From: Chromera velia
Lineage: Eukaryota > Sar > Chromeraceae
Direction: 5' to 3'
Assembly: GCA_018398765.1 (NCBI GenBank)
Contig: JAHBMJ010003070.1
Location: 1-64,000 of the forward strand
Length of the DNA stretch: 64,000 bases
Under the pieces are notes generated by a model. It had not been told where the DNA came from, did no database searches, and was given only the letters and a program-made list of their open reading frames with translations. Numbering within the stretch: the stretch's first letter is position 1; the number at the start of each line of letters is the position of its first letter. Shown piece by piece: positions 26,416 to 40,800 of the stretch. Position numbers and translations under genes: made by a program.

Positions 26416-29400
26416 TTTCGTGTGCACCCAGCCTGTACCCTCACTGCGAGTCTCGTTCTTTCGGTCTCTTCTACGGTTCTGTCAGCTGTTCCGGGTATCA
26501 GGAAACCTGAAATCCCCACAACAAAGGATTTCAACGCCTTCCGGTGCGTCAGTCATCCACTCATCCAGGACTCTTCTTGTACACATCTGCCGCAATACGG
26601 CACCGGCATGCGATCATCACCCCGTGCCCTTTGTCTGCCTCCCCTCTTGTCTGATCTCAGGACCGGATCCCGGCATCACTGCTTACACTGGCGTGACCAC
26701 AAGTGACATTTCCATCACCGTGGCCGGATCTGGCCTTCGAGACATCAACAGGATCATCTTCCTTGATGATGCGAGCAACTGCGGGGACTCTGTCGACCAG
26801 TCGAGCGCCGTGTCAATGAGCGCGGGGACCCCGAGTGTGGCGACGGGTGCGACCAGTCAGACCTTCTCAAGCATTCGGATCATCAAGAGCGGGACCTATA
26901 AGGTGGTTTCCTTCAGTGTATAACAGAGTTGACTTTTACAGCCCATGGATTTTGTTTTTTATTGTGTCAATGATTGTACACGAAGCGACATCAAGTGCTA
27001 CTGAGACATTTGATTCCCTGCTGACAGACACGCAGATCAATTTGTTTTCGGCATATGAACAGAGTTTCCCCAAGCATTCTCGTAAAACATGCGTTCTATC
27101 TTTTTCATGCCTTCTCTACCTCCAGGTCTGCTGGTGGGTAGGCACGACCAGTTCCCTTGTGGTTGCCCAGGAGTACCTCTTCGACGCGCAGTTTGGCACA
27201 ATCACGATGACGGGACCTGACTTTGAACAGACTTTCTCGGGGGTCCTCGCAAGAACTTTCCAGGTGGGTATGAGAAGACGAGGGAGGGGAAGGGGAGAAC
27301 TTTCATGGAAAGTGAACGGTTGCCCAATGCAAGCATGTGCTTCGTGGCGGTGAGAGTCACGCAAGTGGCAGTAAAAGCACCCTTGTCGGCTCTTTGTGTG
27401 CTTCGATTCCTTATCTGCGTGCAGATTGACGTACGTGGAGCGAGTCTGACTGCTGACGCACGCTTGCTCATTATCGGAGCTGAAGACACGTGCGGAGTGA
27501 ACTCGATGAGCGCTGCCGTGAATTATCTCGACACGTCCCCAGTGGTGAGGACATCCTATACATCGCTCCTCTTCTCCAACACTCTGATTCAGGACTCGGG
27601 GTTCTATAAGGTTTGTCCCAACGTTGATGGACTGGAAGGAACATTCGTGTAGGAGAGTGAAGGGTTGTCAGCATAGTTCGGGTACCCTGGCTTCTGTTGC
27701 GTTGCTTCGGCATTTTGGGGGGTTCTAGAGCATTGCCAGATCGATTCCTTCTTCTTTTCGTTTGTGTTCTTTGCTTCGATGGGAAAGATCCTGTCCTGCG
27801 ATGGCATTTTATTTTCCATGTGCACTCCTTGTAACAAGTTCTCATATATCCAGACTTGACAAGAAAAAATGCGGCTTTCATTTACTTTGTGTTTCCTCCT
27901 CACTCGATGCTCTTTTTCCATTTTTGCGGAGAAAGAAATCGGTTGATCAGGTGGGAATGCTTGGAACAAGCTGTTTCACTTTTCTTTCTTTCTTATCTTA
28001 CTCTTATCAGATTATACATACATACGCATGCATGGGTGCAGATTTGCTACGCAGGCTCGTCATCTGCCGCCACCCCTGGCGGTTACACACACGAGATTGG
28101 GGCCCTGACTCTGGTCTCATACCGCCAGTACAGAAACAGTGACCTTCTCGGTCTCAGTTTTGAGGGCCCCCTCTCGAGACCCTGCATTGCCTCTCAGGCA
28201 AGCAGTGCGACAACCGTCATCGCATCCTTCCCCGGAATCCAATCAGTAGACCTCACCTACTTCACAACCACAACGGTGGGCCATCCGGCAATGCTTGTGT
28301 ATGCGTGTGCGTAGCTAGACCAATGCTTGTTTATGCGTACCAATGCAAACAATTGAAAGTGCAATCAGTTGACAACAAACGATCGATCCTGCTCTGCATT
28401 GCTTGTGTGGGGAACTTTTGTTCTGCACAGGCCTCAGATCAGGCAAAGACTTGACTTAAGTCACAAACCGACAACATCTTCCATCAGACGCAAAATGCAT
28501 ATTGACTCTGCAGATCGGCATCACGTCAACCGAATTGGAGAACTACCGGAACTCTTTCTTCTTCCTCAACGTGACTGGGGAGGACTCTTTGGAATCCTGG
28601 AAGCAGGTTTCTGTGGACCCTTCCGGCAGCGTTCCCTTCGTCTACCCTGCTGCATGCCACAGACTGGAGATTGCCCTGACGTCTCTGGCCTCCAGCATCC
28701 AGACGGCAGTTTCATCGGCAGGCGTGATGGAGAGCCAGCTGATGCTCCTCATAGATGCGCACAGAGTTGTACTCACAGACTGGAGCACGAGGTCAGCACA
28801 AGGAAGGGAATCTCAGTTCTCCGTGATCTCCACCCCATTCTGTGTTGCACGCTGTAGCACAGGCCTGCTCTCAATCACTGAATTGCCTCATACAATCATG
28901 ACCCTGAAAGCTTGAATAAACGGAAAAGAGACTTACTTTTCTTTCTCTTCTTTTGTGTGCAATTTCATTGACTGCACGAGGGCATTCTTGATCATCAGTG
29001 AGCACAACATCGCAAGAGGACAGGCAGTTTGTACTTCTGACGGATGGCTTGCGCCAAAGATAGCGACCACGGATGGTTGGGTATTCTTTGGTGGGGCCAA
29101 GGTTCCTGTAGATTTTCACTTCCCTTTTCTGCAGTGCGGTCTACTCATTCTTCGGCACAAGTTCCGCCCTGACGGGAACCGCCGGTATGAGTGACCCCCT
29201 CGCAATCGCCTCAACCGACTCGTACGTGTTTGTGGCCGATTCGGGGAATCACCGGGTCCTCTGCCTCCAGGCCTCGGATCTCTCCGTGTATGTGGGACAG
29301 TTCGGAATTGACGGGCAATCTGACAGTGGAACTCCGCCGGTGGGCCTCAACGCTCCGACCGATCTGGCGTTGACTGGAGTTCTCAGCAGCCCTATTGCAG

Positions 29401-31778
29401 GCACCTCAAGTGCGGGCGTTTTAGTTGAGTTCGTGCGACTGCTCTACGTGGCCGACTACGGAAACCACCGGCTCATCGCATTAGGTGTGACGTCCACTGG
29501 AGGTCTTCACTATCACACGCACTTCGGTGTTTCGGGGTCACCTCGGACAGGGATCACGGGGCTCTCCAATCCTCGTTCCGTTGCTGTGAGTGGGCGTCTG
29601 GTGATTGTGGGTGAGTACGCAAGCTCGAGACTGGTCTTCCTTGATGCAGGGGAGGACAGAATGAGTCTGGAGTACTATGCTTCGTACACAGTTGCGGTGA
29701 ACACGAACTGCAGAGGAATCCTAGTGATGGACTCTGTGTCTTCTGCACGGTCAGTCAGTCAGTCGCTCTGTGTCTGTCTATGTCATGTTTCTACAGTTAT
29801 TCTTCAGGGGATGCGCTGGATCTTTTCCTGAAATAAACTGCTGCTTGAAGACCGGCTTCGTAGAGACAGCGCTTCTGATGATGCCTTCCTCATCGCCGGA
29901 TTTGGACATCTTTTCTTCTGGATGGGAGGGGACCCGAGGAGAAGGGAAGGTAGGTTGCATGCATAAAGCTGCTTTGGACAAGAAGAGGATCAATGTGTGT
30001 GTGGATTTTGTACCTATGCAGAAGAAGACTTCTCCTTCAGGGGATTGAGGAGCCCTCCACTAGTCCTGACTTGTTCCAGACAGAAGAGGAGAGAATGGAG
30101 AAGAGAAGACGACTGACGACCCTCTCGGGATTCACGCAGGTTCTCGGGCAGTCTCTCTTCATCTTTCACGAATACGAGGTGGGTTCCTTTGGGAACCTAG
30201 CTGTGTTCTTTCTTTATCATTAGCGAGTGCGTGGAACTGTCGCCCATCACACTTCACGAATGTGAGGGACATTTCTGTGCGATTCTTTGCAGGCCTACGG
30301 ACTAAGTTACTACACCACCGGGCTGCTGTTGAAGGACGCTATCGGTTCCCCTGCCCTGACTTCTATCTCGACTGCGAACTCGACTCTGTTCACTCCCGGA
30401 GGAACCATCACGTCGATCAGCACAACAAACGGAGGCTCCAGGACAGATGTGTGGACCGTCAGTCCGGACCTGCCTAACGGGATCTCTCTTGACAGTGCCT
30501 CGGGGGTCATCTCGGGTACGCCCACAGAGGTCAGCAGGAGCAAATAGCTGGTTTTGTTTGTTGCTCTTTGAGACACAGTACACTCTGATCGATGCTTGGA
30601 TGCCGCCAGCATTTCTTTGTGACTTTCCTCGTTCGCATCTGTGCCTGATGGAGCCATGATGGAAGCGCGTGTACGGTACCTCGCTCGCTGTTTTCGTTTC
30701 GAGACCTCGTCCTCTCATTTGGTCTCTTGGGCGTGCAACATGAAGAAATAAATTCCCTTCATTAATTCTTTCTGCAGGCAGTCGCTCTGACGAACTACAC
30801 AGTGGGGGCACATAACCTTGTGGGAGACTCAACGGTGCGTACGTCGGCCTGTTGACTCTGAAGAAAATTGATTGGGAAAAGATATGTACTTGAAGAAGGG
30901 GCACGTAACGGCCCATTTGAATTTTCAACTGGTGTTCACCTTGCAGTATGCAATAGGGCAGGCAGGCGGGGCGATGAATTCACCCACCGCTTTCGTATCT
31001 CTCCCGTGTATTCTCTCTCATTCAGAAAGACTCGCGGCTGTGTTTCCTTAATTTGAGTGTTCATGCTCCCTTGTGATCATCTCATTTGTATATCCTCTTT
31101 TTCCTCTATCTCGTTTTCTTTTCCTCTCTATCTTGTCTGTCTGTGTGACAGTGTCTGCCCGTTTCTCTGTCAGCCAGTATGCTTGTCTGTCTGCGGGTAT
31201 CGCTCACTGGGTCCCTTTCTATCTCTCACTGAGAATTTCTCTATCGGTCTGTTTGCAGATTCAGATCGAGTTCGGAGTCTCTTGCAGCGACGGCTACTAT
31301 TGGAACACAGGCTCTTCTGCCTGTGTGGCGTGCCCTTTGGGAACGTACAGGTAGGTAGAGGGGCTTGGGGATTTCGTAAATAGAGGGGGTTGGAGGACGA
31401 AAGAATATAGCCGTACGAGCAGGCAGCGAGAATGGCTTTTCGAGAGTTTGCTAAAGAGGCGTGGAGAGGATGCCTTGAAGTGAAGTCATACGGACATTCA
31501 TGCAGCCTCCCTTTTCTTCTTCTTCTTCTTCTTTAAGGAGCTCATCAGGAAGAAAGGAAAAAACACCTCGTTTATCTCTGAGTCTCTACGATCGTTCGCT
31601 GAATTTTCCCACAAGACACCATGCAAGATTGTCCATTCCGCTCACGGACCCATTGATACGTCCACTGACCAAATATGCATGCAGAGCTCAGACATCTATG
31701 CTAATCCATGTTTGTGCGTTCAGATACGTATGTCCGTCCGTCTGTGTGTATATATACATATACATACACACACACACA

Positions 31779-31813
<35 letters not shown>

Positions 31814-34800
31814 GTGTGCGTGTGTGTGTATATATGTGTGTGTGTGTGTGTGTATGTGTGTGTGTACACACAAATGCAGAGCCCAGACGTCCACGACTTT
31901 GGACTCCTGCACGTCGTGTTCCACCGGCCAGACGACGTCCTCGACAGGGGCCGTCACTTCGGCCTCCTGCGAGTGTGTCAAAGGTGCATGGGCTCAGAGG
32001 GGAACAAAGGGAAGGGGAGAGAAGGGGACAGTTGCCTTATTCGGGCCTGGTCGACGATCTCCTATGAGCAAAAGCTTCACTCCTTCACTCAGTCGCTAAC
32101 CAGAAGATCAACCGGCCACGTCGAGATATGATAAATGATTTTTTCCTGTCATTTGCTACACATGCGTCTTTGTCTGCCCTCTTCTTTCCTGCGTGCTCGT
32201 AAGAGTGTGCGCTCTCGGTGGACACAAACAAAACATTTATGTCACAACAAGCCTAGGTGCTTTACCGAGCATATCTATCACAGTGCATGTATGCTTGTGG
32301 ATTCTTCTTTTGCAGGGTACACCCTGGAGTTAGACAGCACCAGCAATGTCTGGACGTGCACCCCCTGCGGGTCTGGGCTCTACAAGGAGGCTGCTGGAGA
32401 CACACCGTGCTCAGGGAGGTGCATGACTAACGGGCAGACGGCGGGGGGAGCCATCAGTCTGAGGCAGTGCTCGTGCATGCAAAACTACTACCTCAAATCG
32501 GGTGCGTTGATTTGGTGAACAAAATTTTTTATGTATAACCACAATCACATACGTGCATACATACGTAGATACATCCATAAGCAGAAGAAGACAGTAGCAG
32601 ACTTATCAATGCCTCTCGGTCCGGACAACACAAGAAGGAGAAAGCAGTAGAGAAGGACCGAAAAATCCGATCATTTGTCGTGCAGGAAGAAAGAGGTAGA
32701 AGAAAAGAAAAAAGGAAGAGAGCAAGCGTCGTGTTTCTTTAAATGAACAGCTGCAATAATCAGTCCTACGTTTGTCTGATGGTCTCCTTCCTCTCTGGTT
32801 GTCGGCTGTGAAGGATGAGAAGAAGCTTATTACATTTCAGTTTGTTAGCTGTTGGTTGATCCAAGCCCCCGATTTATGACGAGCGCTTTCTCTATATATT
32901 TTGTGAAAGAAAGTATCAATTGATGATCATTCCCCTTAATTAACAGGTCCCGACTACACTGAATTCTGGGTGGGCGCTTCCTGCGAGGCCTGTCCCACAG
33001 GTGCTGTCTGTGCGGGGGGCTTCTCGAACGACACCCTGGCCAAGTTGGAGGCAGACGGGGACTACGTGGAGGTACGTGAGTGAGTGCGTGGGCATGCGGG
33101 TAGACACTCTTGATCTCATACAAGATCCCGTTGGGTCTATCCGACGCACATGCAGCCGGGTCATTCTTCATACGGGCTGACTGTTGTTTGAATCTATCTA
33201 CATCGTTTGATTTCTGGGGTCTGTCTGCCCCCTGAACCAGGCCTTTCTTGTGCGGTTTCAAAGGGTCCATAAATCCGTCCAGAAATGTGGGTGGAGCACG
33301 CTGAAGAACCACAATAACCGTATTCTTTCAAGAAAAAAAAGGACGGCAACTCCCGCTTACATAGAGTAGGGTGCAAATGAGCCTCGGGGCCGCTCTCACC
33401 CTTACTTCACAATAAATTACGAGGTTAGATGTCTCCCTCTAAATCCCTTCTGATTGACGGATTGATGCCACTGCAGATCTCTGCCGCCGATCACATGCTG
33501 CCCGAACCCATAGAAGGTTACTACCGTCTTGGGGAAAACGCCACAGACATGGTGTTTGACATCAACAACGCAGCCATCTGGCCCTGCTATGTCCAAAGAG
33601 CCTGCCTGGCAGGAGCAGACAATCTGTGCCACTCGAACAACGACGGGGTCAGTCAGTCAGAGAGCATACGTATGTCTTGTCTATCTTCCACGAGGGGTGG
33701 CTTTCTGTCTATTCGTCTCGCCCTTCATCTGTCTAATCTCCCTGCCGTCCTGCATTCTGTCTACACATACACTCGCATTTTCTTATGTGTGTGTATTCAT
33801 CTTCTCTGCGTCTTGATTACATGTGCAGCCCCTCTGCGACGAGTGCATGCCCGGATTCACGCGGGTCTCTGCAAACAACGTGTGTGCCGTGTGTCCTGCC
33901 GGGATCTGGAACCTCCTTTTGGTCCTGTCGATCATCGTCATTTCATTCTTCATCGTCGTCTTCTACGCGCAACTGACTCTACAGGCAGGAACCAACAAGA
34001 AAGCGATGCACGCCATTGTGTTGAAGATTGGAGTCAACTACGTTGCGCTTCTGTCTACGCTGAGTACGTTCGACTACTCCACCCTCGACTGGCCTGATTG
34101 GACTACAGGGTTGCTCAGCAGCTTCACGGACGCATCGGCAGGGGACCCTTTTTCTCTCCCCGCTTTCGACTGCCTATTCAGGAGCGAACAGAATCCGGTG
34201 GGTGGGTGGGTGTGTTCCAGCGAAGCAAGAGTTTTATGCAGTCCGGTAAGACGGCAAGCAGCGATGAAAGAAGAATGTCTGGATACTACCCAACTCCCTT
34301 TTCCGCTTGCCTGAAAATGCATTTGATCAGCAGCATTCGAGCTGACCGACATACATCCACCATTTGTGTGTGCATTTGCTGACACAATGCAGGGGCGCAA
34401 GAAAAAGAATAACAGGTTGTCATGCAAGCAAGTTGAATGCTCTCCGAATTGTCATAGTTCCTTCCTCTTGCCAAGACCGACATGTGCATTCTATGGCCAT
34501 CGCTTGCAGATGAAATTCACCTACGCTTTCAAGCTGTGTCTCACAGAAACAAATCCATGTTCATGCATACACACAGCTAGATTACTGGCATGTCTCTGAG
34601 TATATGTGCCTGCAGGTGCCTTTCACCCAGGCATTCCACTACACCAAGCTCTTCATCTTCCTCATGCCGATCGCGTGGCCACTCACTCTAACGGCCCTGA
34701 TGGCATTGGTGATCGTGGTCTACAGAAGGATGGTGAGGGTGCGCCTGGAAGAGACGAGACAAATGCTGGAGAGACTCCGAGAGCTTGGACCTCTCTATGG

Positions 34801-37800
34801 ACCTCTACACAGGTGGGCCCTCTCTTGTCCTCTTCGCTGTTCTCCCGCAGGCTCGGAAGGCTCACGTATATACCGTCATTCTCATGCAAGTACACATAAA
34901 ATTGTCTACATGCTCGCAGTCAGACATACGTGAATGTGTGCATGTGAGACCTTTCTGTAAGTCAAGCTTCCTGTGTCAAGTTCTTCTGAAAAGTCTTCTT
35001 CTTTCCCTCCCCCTCTCCTTGTCTCCGTGGGGTGCAGGCGACTTCTGGAGGAGAAGAGAGAGGAGAGGTTCCTCGGTATCTGGGCGGTTTTCTCCCTCAG
35101 GGGCGAGAGGCTGATCGTGCAGGCCAGGAGGTTCATGTCCGACACCATCCCTGTCTACATCGTCACTCTTTTCCTCATGCAGGTGGGTGGCCCGTCATAG
35201 CTTAGAGTTGTTTTGGACGCTCACTGATACGTAGACAAACTTTACAACAGTGACCGCCTTGTTGCTTTTGTTCAATCAGTGTTGCTTCACACCTTTGTGC
35301 CAACCCGGATGGTTTGTCTACATGTTTGTATCGATCTGCCGGGTTTCACTCTTTTTTGCCTGCCACGTCTGAATGCCTGCCTGCAGAACTCGGTGACCAC
35401 CCACATGGTACAGCTCATCCAGTCAGTCAGTGCGGCATTCATCCTCTCAGTGAATTGATCGACAGTGTTTTCAGTGTCCTATTCTGGAGATGAGAGGAAA
35501 TAGAAAGAGAGAGATCCGGGAAGAGAAGAGCAGCCATAAGGCCGGGACATGTGGAGTGAAAGCATCGGTCATCTCCGCTGGTTTTTCTGAACGTACATAC
35601 AGAATGGATCTGCATAGACGTACTATTCACGAACTCCTGTGTGCACGTGGCCTGTACTTTCTGCACCTGGCATCGCGGCTTGTCTGTACTATTTTTGCAG
35701 ATGTGACTATATCAACAAGGAGAGACGTCTTCGGTACGCGGTGTCTCAGACATGCGACGTCACAGACCCCTTCTACGTGATTGGGTGGATGGGTCTGCTC
35801 CTGTGGTCTATCGGGATCCCGGTGGTTGCCTGCTCCCTTCTCTGGAAGCACCGGAAGGAACTTTGGAAACCGTATGTGAAGAGAAGGTTAGTCGTCCTAC
35901 ACATGAAGTGGATTTTGGTGCAGGATATCATGAATGTATCTTCACATGGCTGCATGGGAATGAGTCGGGCCAAAGGAAAACGTCAGACGCTGAAGACCGA
36001 AGGCAAGAAAGGGTATAAGTTGGTTTTTCGGTTCTCTTCTGTTTCTGTGCACAGGTGGTTTTGTGCAGCGCAATCCAGTGTGGGCTCAGGCTCCGTTTCT
36101 CTTGAGCTCGCATGCAGGTACGGCTTCTTGACAAACGGGTACGACGAAGGCTTCTGGTTCTGGGAGTCGGTGGTGACTGTGCGGCGTGTGTTGATCGTCA
36201 TTGCTGCCTCCTTCTTCGTCGGCACCCGCACGAACATCCGTCTGCTGTTCATGATCATTGTGGCAACAGTCGCACTCGCCCTGCAGCTGACGTGCCAGCC
36301 GTTCGACAACCGAAACGGACAAATCCTCAACAGACTCGAGGATCGGGCCCTGTACTCGTGGACATTCACGGTCCGTCGGTCAATATAGGGAGGACAGATT
36401 GAGCAAGGGGATGGGTCTCACTCAAATAGAAGCGCGTTTTCTTCTCCCTCTGCACTTGGGTCTCACGTATGTGTTTGTTTCTGTGTCCGTGCGTGTTTTT
36501 AAGTGCATATTGTGGGTCAATCTCCGTACCTGTTTCTGCAGTTGATTTTGTTCGCAATGATTTTCATTTTCAACGTGGGGTCCTGGTTTAACACCCTTCT
36601 GGTGATCATCATCGTGATCCTCCAACTGTCCTTCCTTGGGCTCTTCGCACATCACTTCTACAGGTGGGAGAGGTTGTGTGTAGATGCATCGCTTTGTTTC
36701 TCTCTTTGAGTTGACTGAATGGAGACTCTTCCAGGACTTTCTGAAAGAAGTGTGTGGAACCCTTAATTTCAACATGGTGCAAACATAGCTAGCTTTGTTC
36801 TCTTTCTTTCATCGTCTGTGAAGAAAGGAAATTGTATCTGCCTTTTGCCTCTTCTGCCTCCCCTGTTTCATGCATCAGACTCTGTAACTCACTTGCCTGT
36901 CAGGAAGCGGAGACATGCGCAACTGTTTTTCGATCGAAGAGCTCAGCATTGGGGGAGAGAAAGTCAATGTTTGTTATCCTTTCGTTGTGCATCCGAGACT
37001 GCAAATTATTTTCTCTCTCTGCCTTCATTATGCATGCATGCCTGCAGAGAGATGTGCAACACAGTTTTGAACAACCCCGCCTGGTGGGACTGGCCGATTC
37101 CTCTCCGGTGGGTGACGCGGGCCCTCAAGCGGTCGGCCGAGAAATTTGACGCACGCCAGGCCCGTCTCACGTTCCTCACCGAATCTGCAGACGTCCTCTT
37201 GGGAGAGGCGCGTACGGGCACCTCCTCGTGGGTCCGTCAGAGGAGACAGACGGAGGCGAACGTGTTTGCTGCCAGAATGAAGAGCCCAACGAGGGAGGGA
37301 GCAGAAATGAATGAATCTGCAAAAGCGGGAAGGAACAGAGAGGTTGGTTGGAAGAAAGGAAAAATGCCGTAGCTGACAGAATGAATGCATTCTCAAACTG
37401 AAATCCGCTCATCCCAATTTAAATACGACAGCTTCATCAGACAGCTTTACGAGCTTTCGTGTGTTGCATGTGGACAGAAATAAGATCAACTGTGATCTCC
37501 AAAATTCAAACTCGCAATTCTCCCCCAACTTCCCCTCAGCACAATGACTTTGTTTTTCCCTCTTCCTGTCTGACCATTCTGTGTTCATGCATATCTTGCT
37601 TTAATTCGTGTGTCTGCCTGCTAACCTGACTGCAGTCTGTCGCGAGTGCCCGCCAGGCGTCCTTCCACCGCAAGTACCTCTCAGCCTCCGGGGAGGGCCT
37701 GGGCGTTCAGGAGGAGGAGCCCACCTCTGCCGCTCCAGGGGAAGAAGGGAAGACAGAGAAGGGAGAGGAAGAGGAATCAGACGCAAACACCAGCGGCGGG

Positions 37801-40800
37801 TTTGCGCACAGGAGTCATAAGGTCCACACGAGGCAGTGCACAATTTCGTTGCTGCAAGACTCCGACGAGGATGACGCTCCCAGCGGTGCCAACAAACTTA
37901 AGGGAAGACGCGCCTCTTCTGTGTGGGAGTCGAATCCCTTCCTCAAATTTGTTCGGCGACGAATTTGCTGTTGCTGCAAAAGAAACGGCACGAGCGGGAA
38001 AGACGAAGATGCGCCTCCCCCCCTTCTCAAGTCAGACCGGCGGTACTTCGCGCACATGGTCGGGGAGGCGCTCACGTATGCGCTTGTCGCTCTGCGGCTG
38101 GAGAGACTGCCGGGTCAGTTAGTTTGTAACGTATGTGAGTGTGTCATTTATCAGATGGTTGATGGGACAGACTGCGGGGTGAGTTTTGAACGGGCCAGAA
38201 GGGCCACTTGATGACTGTGTCCTGATTTTACTTTTACGTCTCTGATTTATCCTGTCTGTAGCATTTCAATCATTCACACTACCGATGGATCTATCTGTCT
38301 TTCTCTGTCTTGATTTTGTTGTTCACACAGGTGGATCTGTCTCTTTCCCTGTCTCTTCTTTCTTCTATGTGCGTGAGTGCAGGTGACTATATCGAGTTCA
38401 TTCTCCGGTTCGCATTCGCAAGCAGAGGAGGCGCAGAGACCAACGATCCCGAGAGGTGTCCTGTGGTGCGGAAGCGAAAGCTCGGCATTCTGAGGCTCAA
38501 GTCCTTCAGAGGAGGGATGCTTGACCCCGTCACGGAGACAAAGGAGATAGACATGAGGGAAAGATTGCGAGAGGTACCTGGATTTATTCTCTCTGCATCT
38601 GAGTATGTATTTTGGCACATATGTACATCTATGTGCGTGTCTATGTATGAGGATGCATATCACTTGACCCTGTTGAAGAGACTTCGAGGAATGGGATTGA
38701 CTTTTGCAAGGAAGAGATAAATCTTATTTAGTGGGCGCACGACTGCTGTCTAGCCCGCAATAACCACTTGGCGGTCTACAAGATCGACGCGTCCTTTTTG
38801 TTCGGTTCGCACAGTGCTGGTTGACGTTTCTTGTTGCGCGTTACCTGTTGATGAGAGACAAGAGTGTTCAGACCTTCTATGCCTCTGTGACTGACCCCTG
38901 CCTGTCTGCCTGCAGGTTGCCGAGTTCGCAGATGCTCTGCTGGAAGAGAAGCTGCGGAGGCAACAGGAGATCCGACGGCGAAGGGAGAAGGAGCTGCGTC
39001 GGAAGAGACGGGGAAAGAAGGCGAAGGAGAGTACTCTGATTGGGAAAATATCCGGCCGTGCCCTCTGGCTGTTCGGGAGAGGAAGCCAAGTGGCATCAGA
39101 CCCCCAGGCCCATTTGTCTCTGCCCACACCGAAGGGCACGGGTCTGTCTCCTCACAAGTCGAACCGGTCTTCTCTCTCTCCCTCAGCAGCCACGGCAGGG
39201 GAGGAAGGGGACGGCACAGAGATTGACCAGAACGTCGGGGGAGAGCCGGAGGACAGCGAGAGGGCTGCCATCATGAGACTTCTGGAAAGGCGTCTCGAGA
39301 CCAACAGACGAGTGCGTCACGTTGTTGCTCTGTTCGACCAGACGGTGTTTGAAGGAGGGCTCACGGCCAGGGACCTCTACAGAGGACTGATGCAAATCAA
39401 ACAAATGGATGGAGAGGAACTTCATGAGGTCAGTCTGACAGTCAGACAGTGAACTTGTCAGTACACAAAACAGGAAACGCGCATGATCATCCGAACCTTT
39501 CGAAAGAAAGAAAGAAGAAAGAACGACTGATTGTTTGGGCCTAAATGTGCCCCCCCCTTTTTTCGGTTCTCTAATTCCAATGCAGACCTACGAATTGTTC
39601 CGTAAGTACAAGGAAGCGGTCATCGAGACTCAGCTGAAGCGTCTACAGTCCCAGGTCGAGTCCCTGGAGGAGAAGGTCGACTTCTACGAGAACCACTTCA
39701 ACAACCAGATGCATAGGCAAAGGTCAGAAGGGGAGTTAGTCAATGTGTCAGGCAGGTAATTAGGCAGGGAGGGAGGCACGCAAGAAAGCAACAGGTCCTC
39801 GATGGTTCGCCTTCCGGGAGCTGCCAGGGGTTTGCTTCTGCATTCATATTTTATGTCGAGGCCCAGCCCCTATTTGTCTCTGTTTCTCTTAGCGTTCACA
39901 TGTGAATGAAGAGGAGATGTTGGTCATCCACTTTTCATCAGCCATGTTTACGTAGGCGCTTGCATGTTTGCGTTTCCAGCGATGTGTGTTGGTCAGTGCA
40001 TTTTCACGTGTTGCACTGTTGCAAGCAGATCCGGTTTGTCGAGTCACGGGTCGCGTGACTTCAACGAGACGGGTCTGGTCCCAGACAACGAAGAAGGGAA
40101 CAACGGCACTGCGGGGTTCCTTCCGCACATGTGGAAGGACAGAGAGAGGTCCGAGGGTCTGATGAGGGAGATCGGGAGGTTACGGCATCGGGTGTGGGAG
40201 CTGGAGGGGGCGATTCGGGACGGCACGGCAGAGAGTGGGTGGGCGATGGCCCGGAGTCTGTCGGGGCCCCTTCTCCCAGGTGTGGCACCGCAGCAGAAAC
40301 TGGACCCTCTCCCAGATGTCGAAGAGGGAGACAAAGAGGCAGATGAAGGAGAATTTGAGGATGCAGAAGAAGAGGGGGTTGTTTACAGGGTGGCAGAGAG
40401 GGGAGATGAGGATGCAGAATGGGATTCCCTTGAGAAGGAATCCAGGGGTTCGAATATTGCGAAGCTTGCCCGGGCAGCCTCGAAGGACCCCCAATTTTTG
40501 CGGATGGCCTCAGGAGCTGCAGGAGGAGACAAAATGCTGGGAGGATCAAAACCCCGTCGTGCCTCGGTGTTGTCTGGAGAAAGCGACGACCCTGATTTTG
40601 ATCAAGAGGGTGGTGAGGGAGACGGGGGACAGCACCGGAGGGTTACTGAATTCTCTAATCTACCTGATCTGCTGAATTTGACTTCAAGGCGCCAGTCGCG
40701 TAGAGGGGATGAGGAAGAAGAAGAAGAAGAGGAGGAAGGAACTATGCACACGGGTGCTCCGGGTACAGAATTTCTGTTCTCGGAGGACGGGGGGAGTCAC

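Noticed and set aside
29187-29831. NHL ORF as a separate gene starting at an internal Met
   Set aside because: The frame is open upstream to the acceptor at 29135 and continues the upstream phase, so it is an internal exon.
31500-32131. Plus-strand ORFs of 119-199 residues around exon 60
   Set aside because: They span the TA/TG microsatellite; only 31880-31983 is coding.
37006-37396. Minus-strand ORFs opposite exon 71
   Set aside because: Shadow frames of a GC-rich plus-strand exon.
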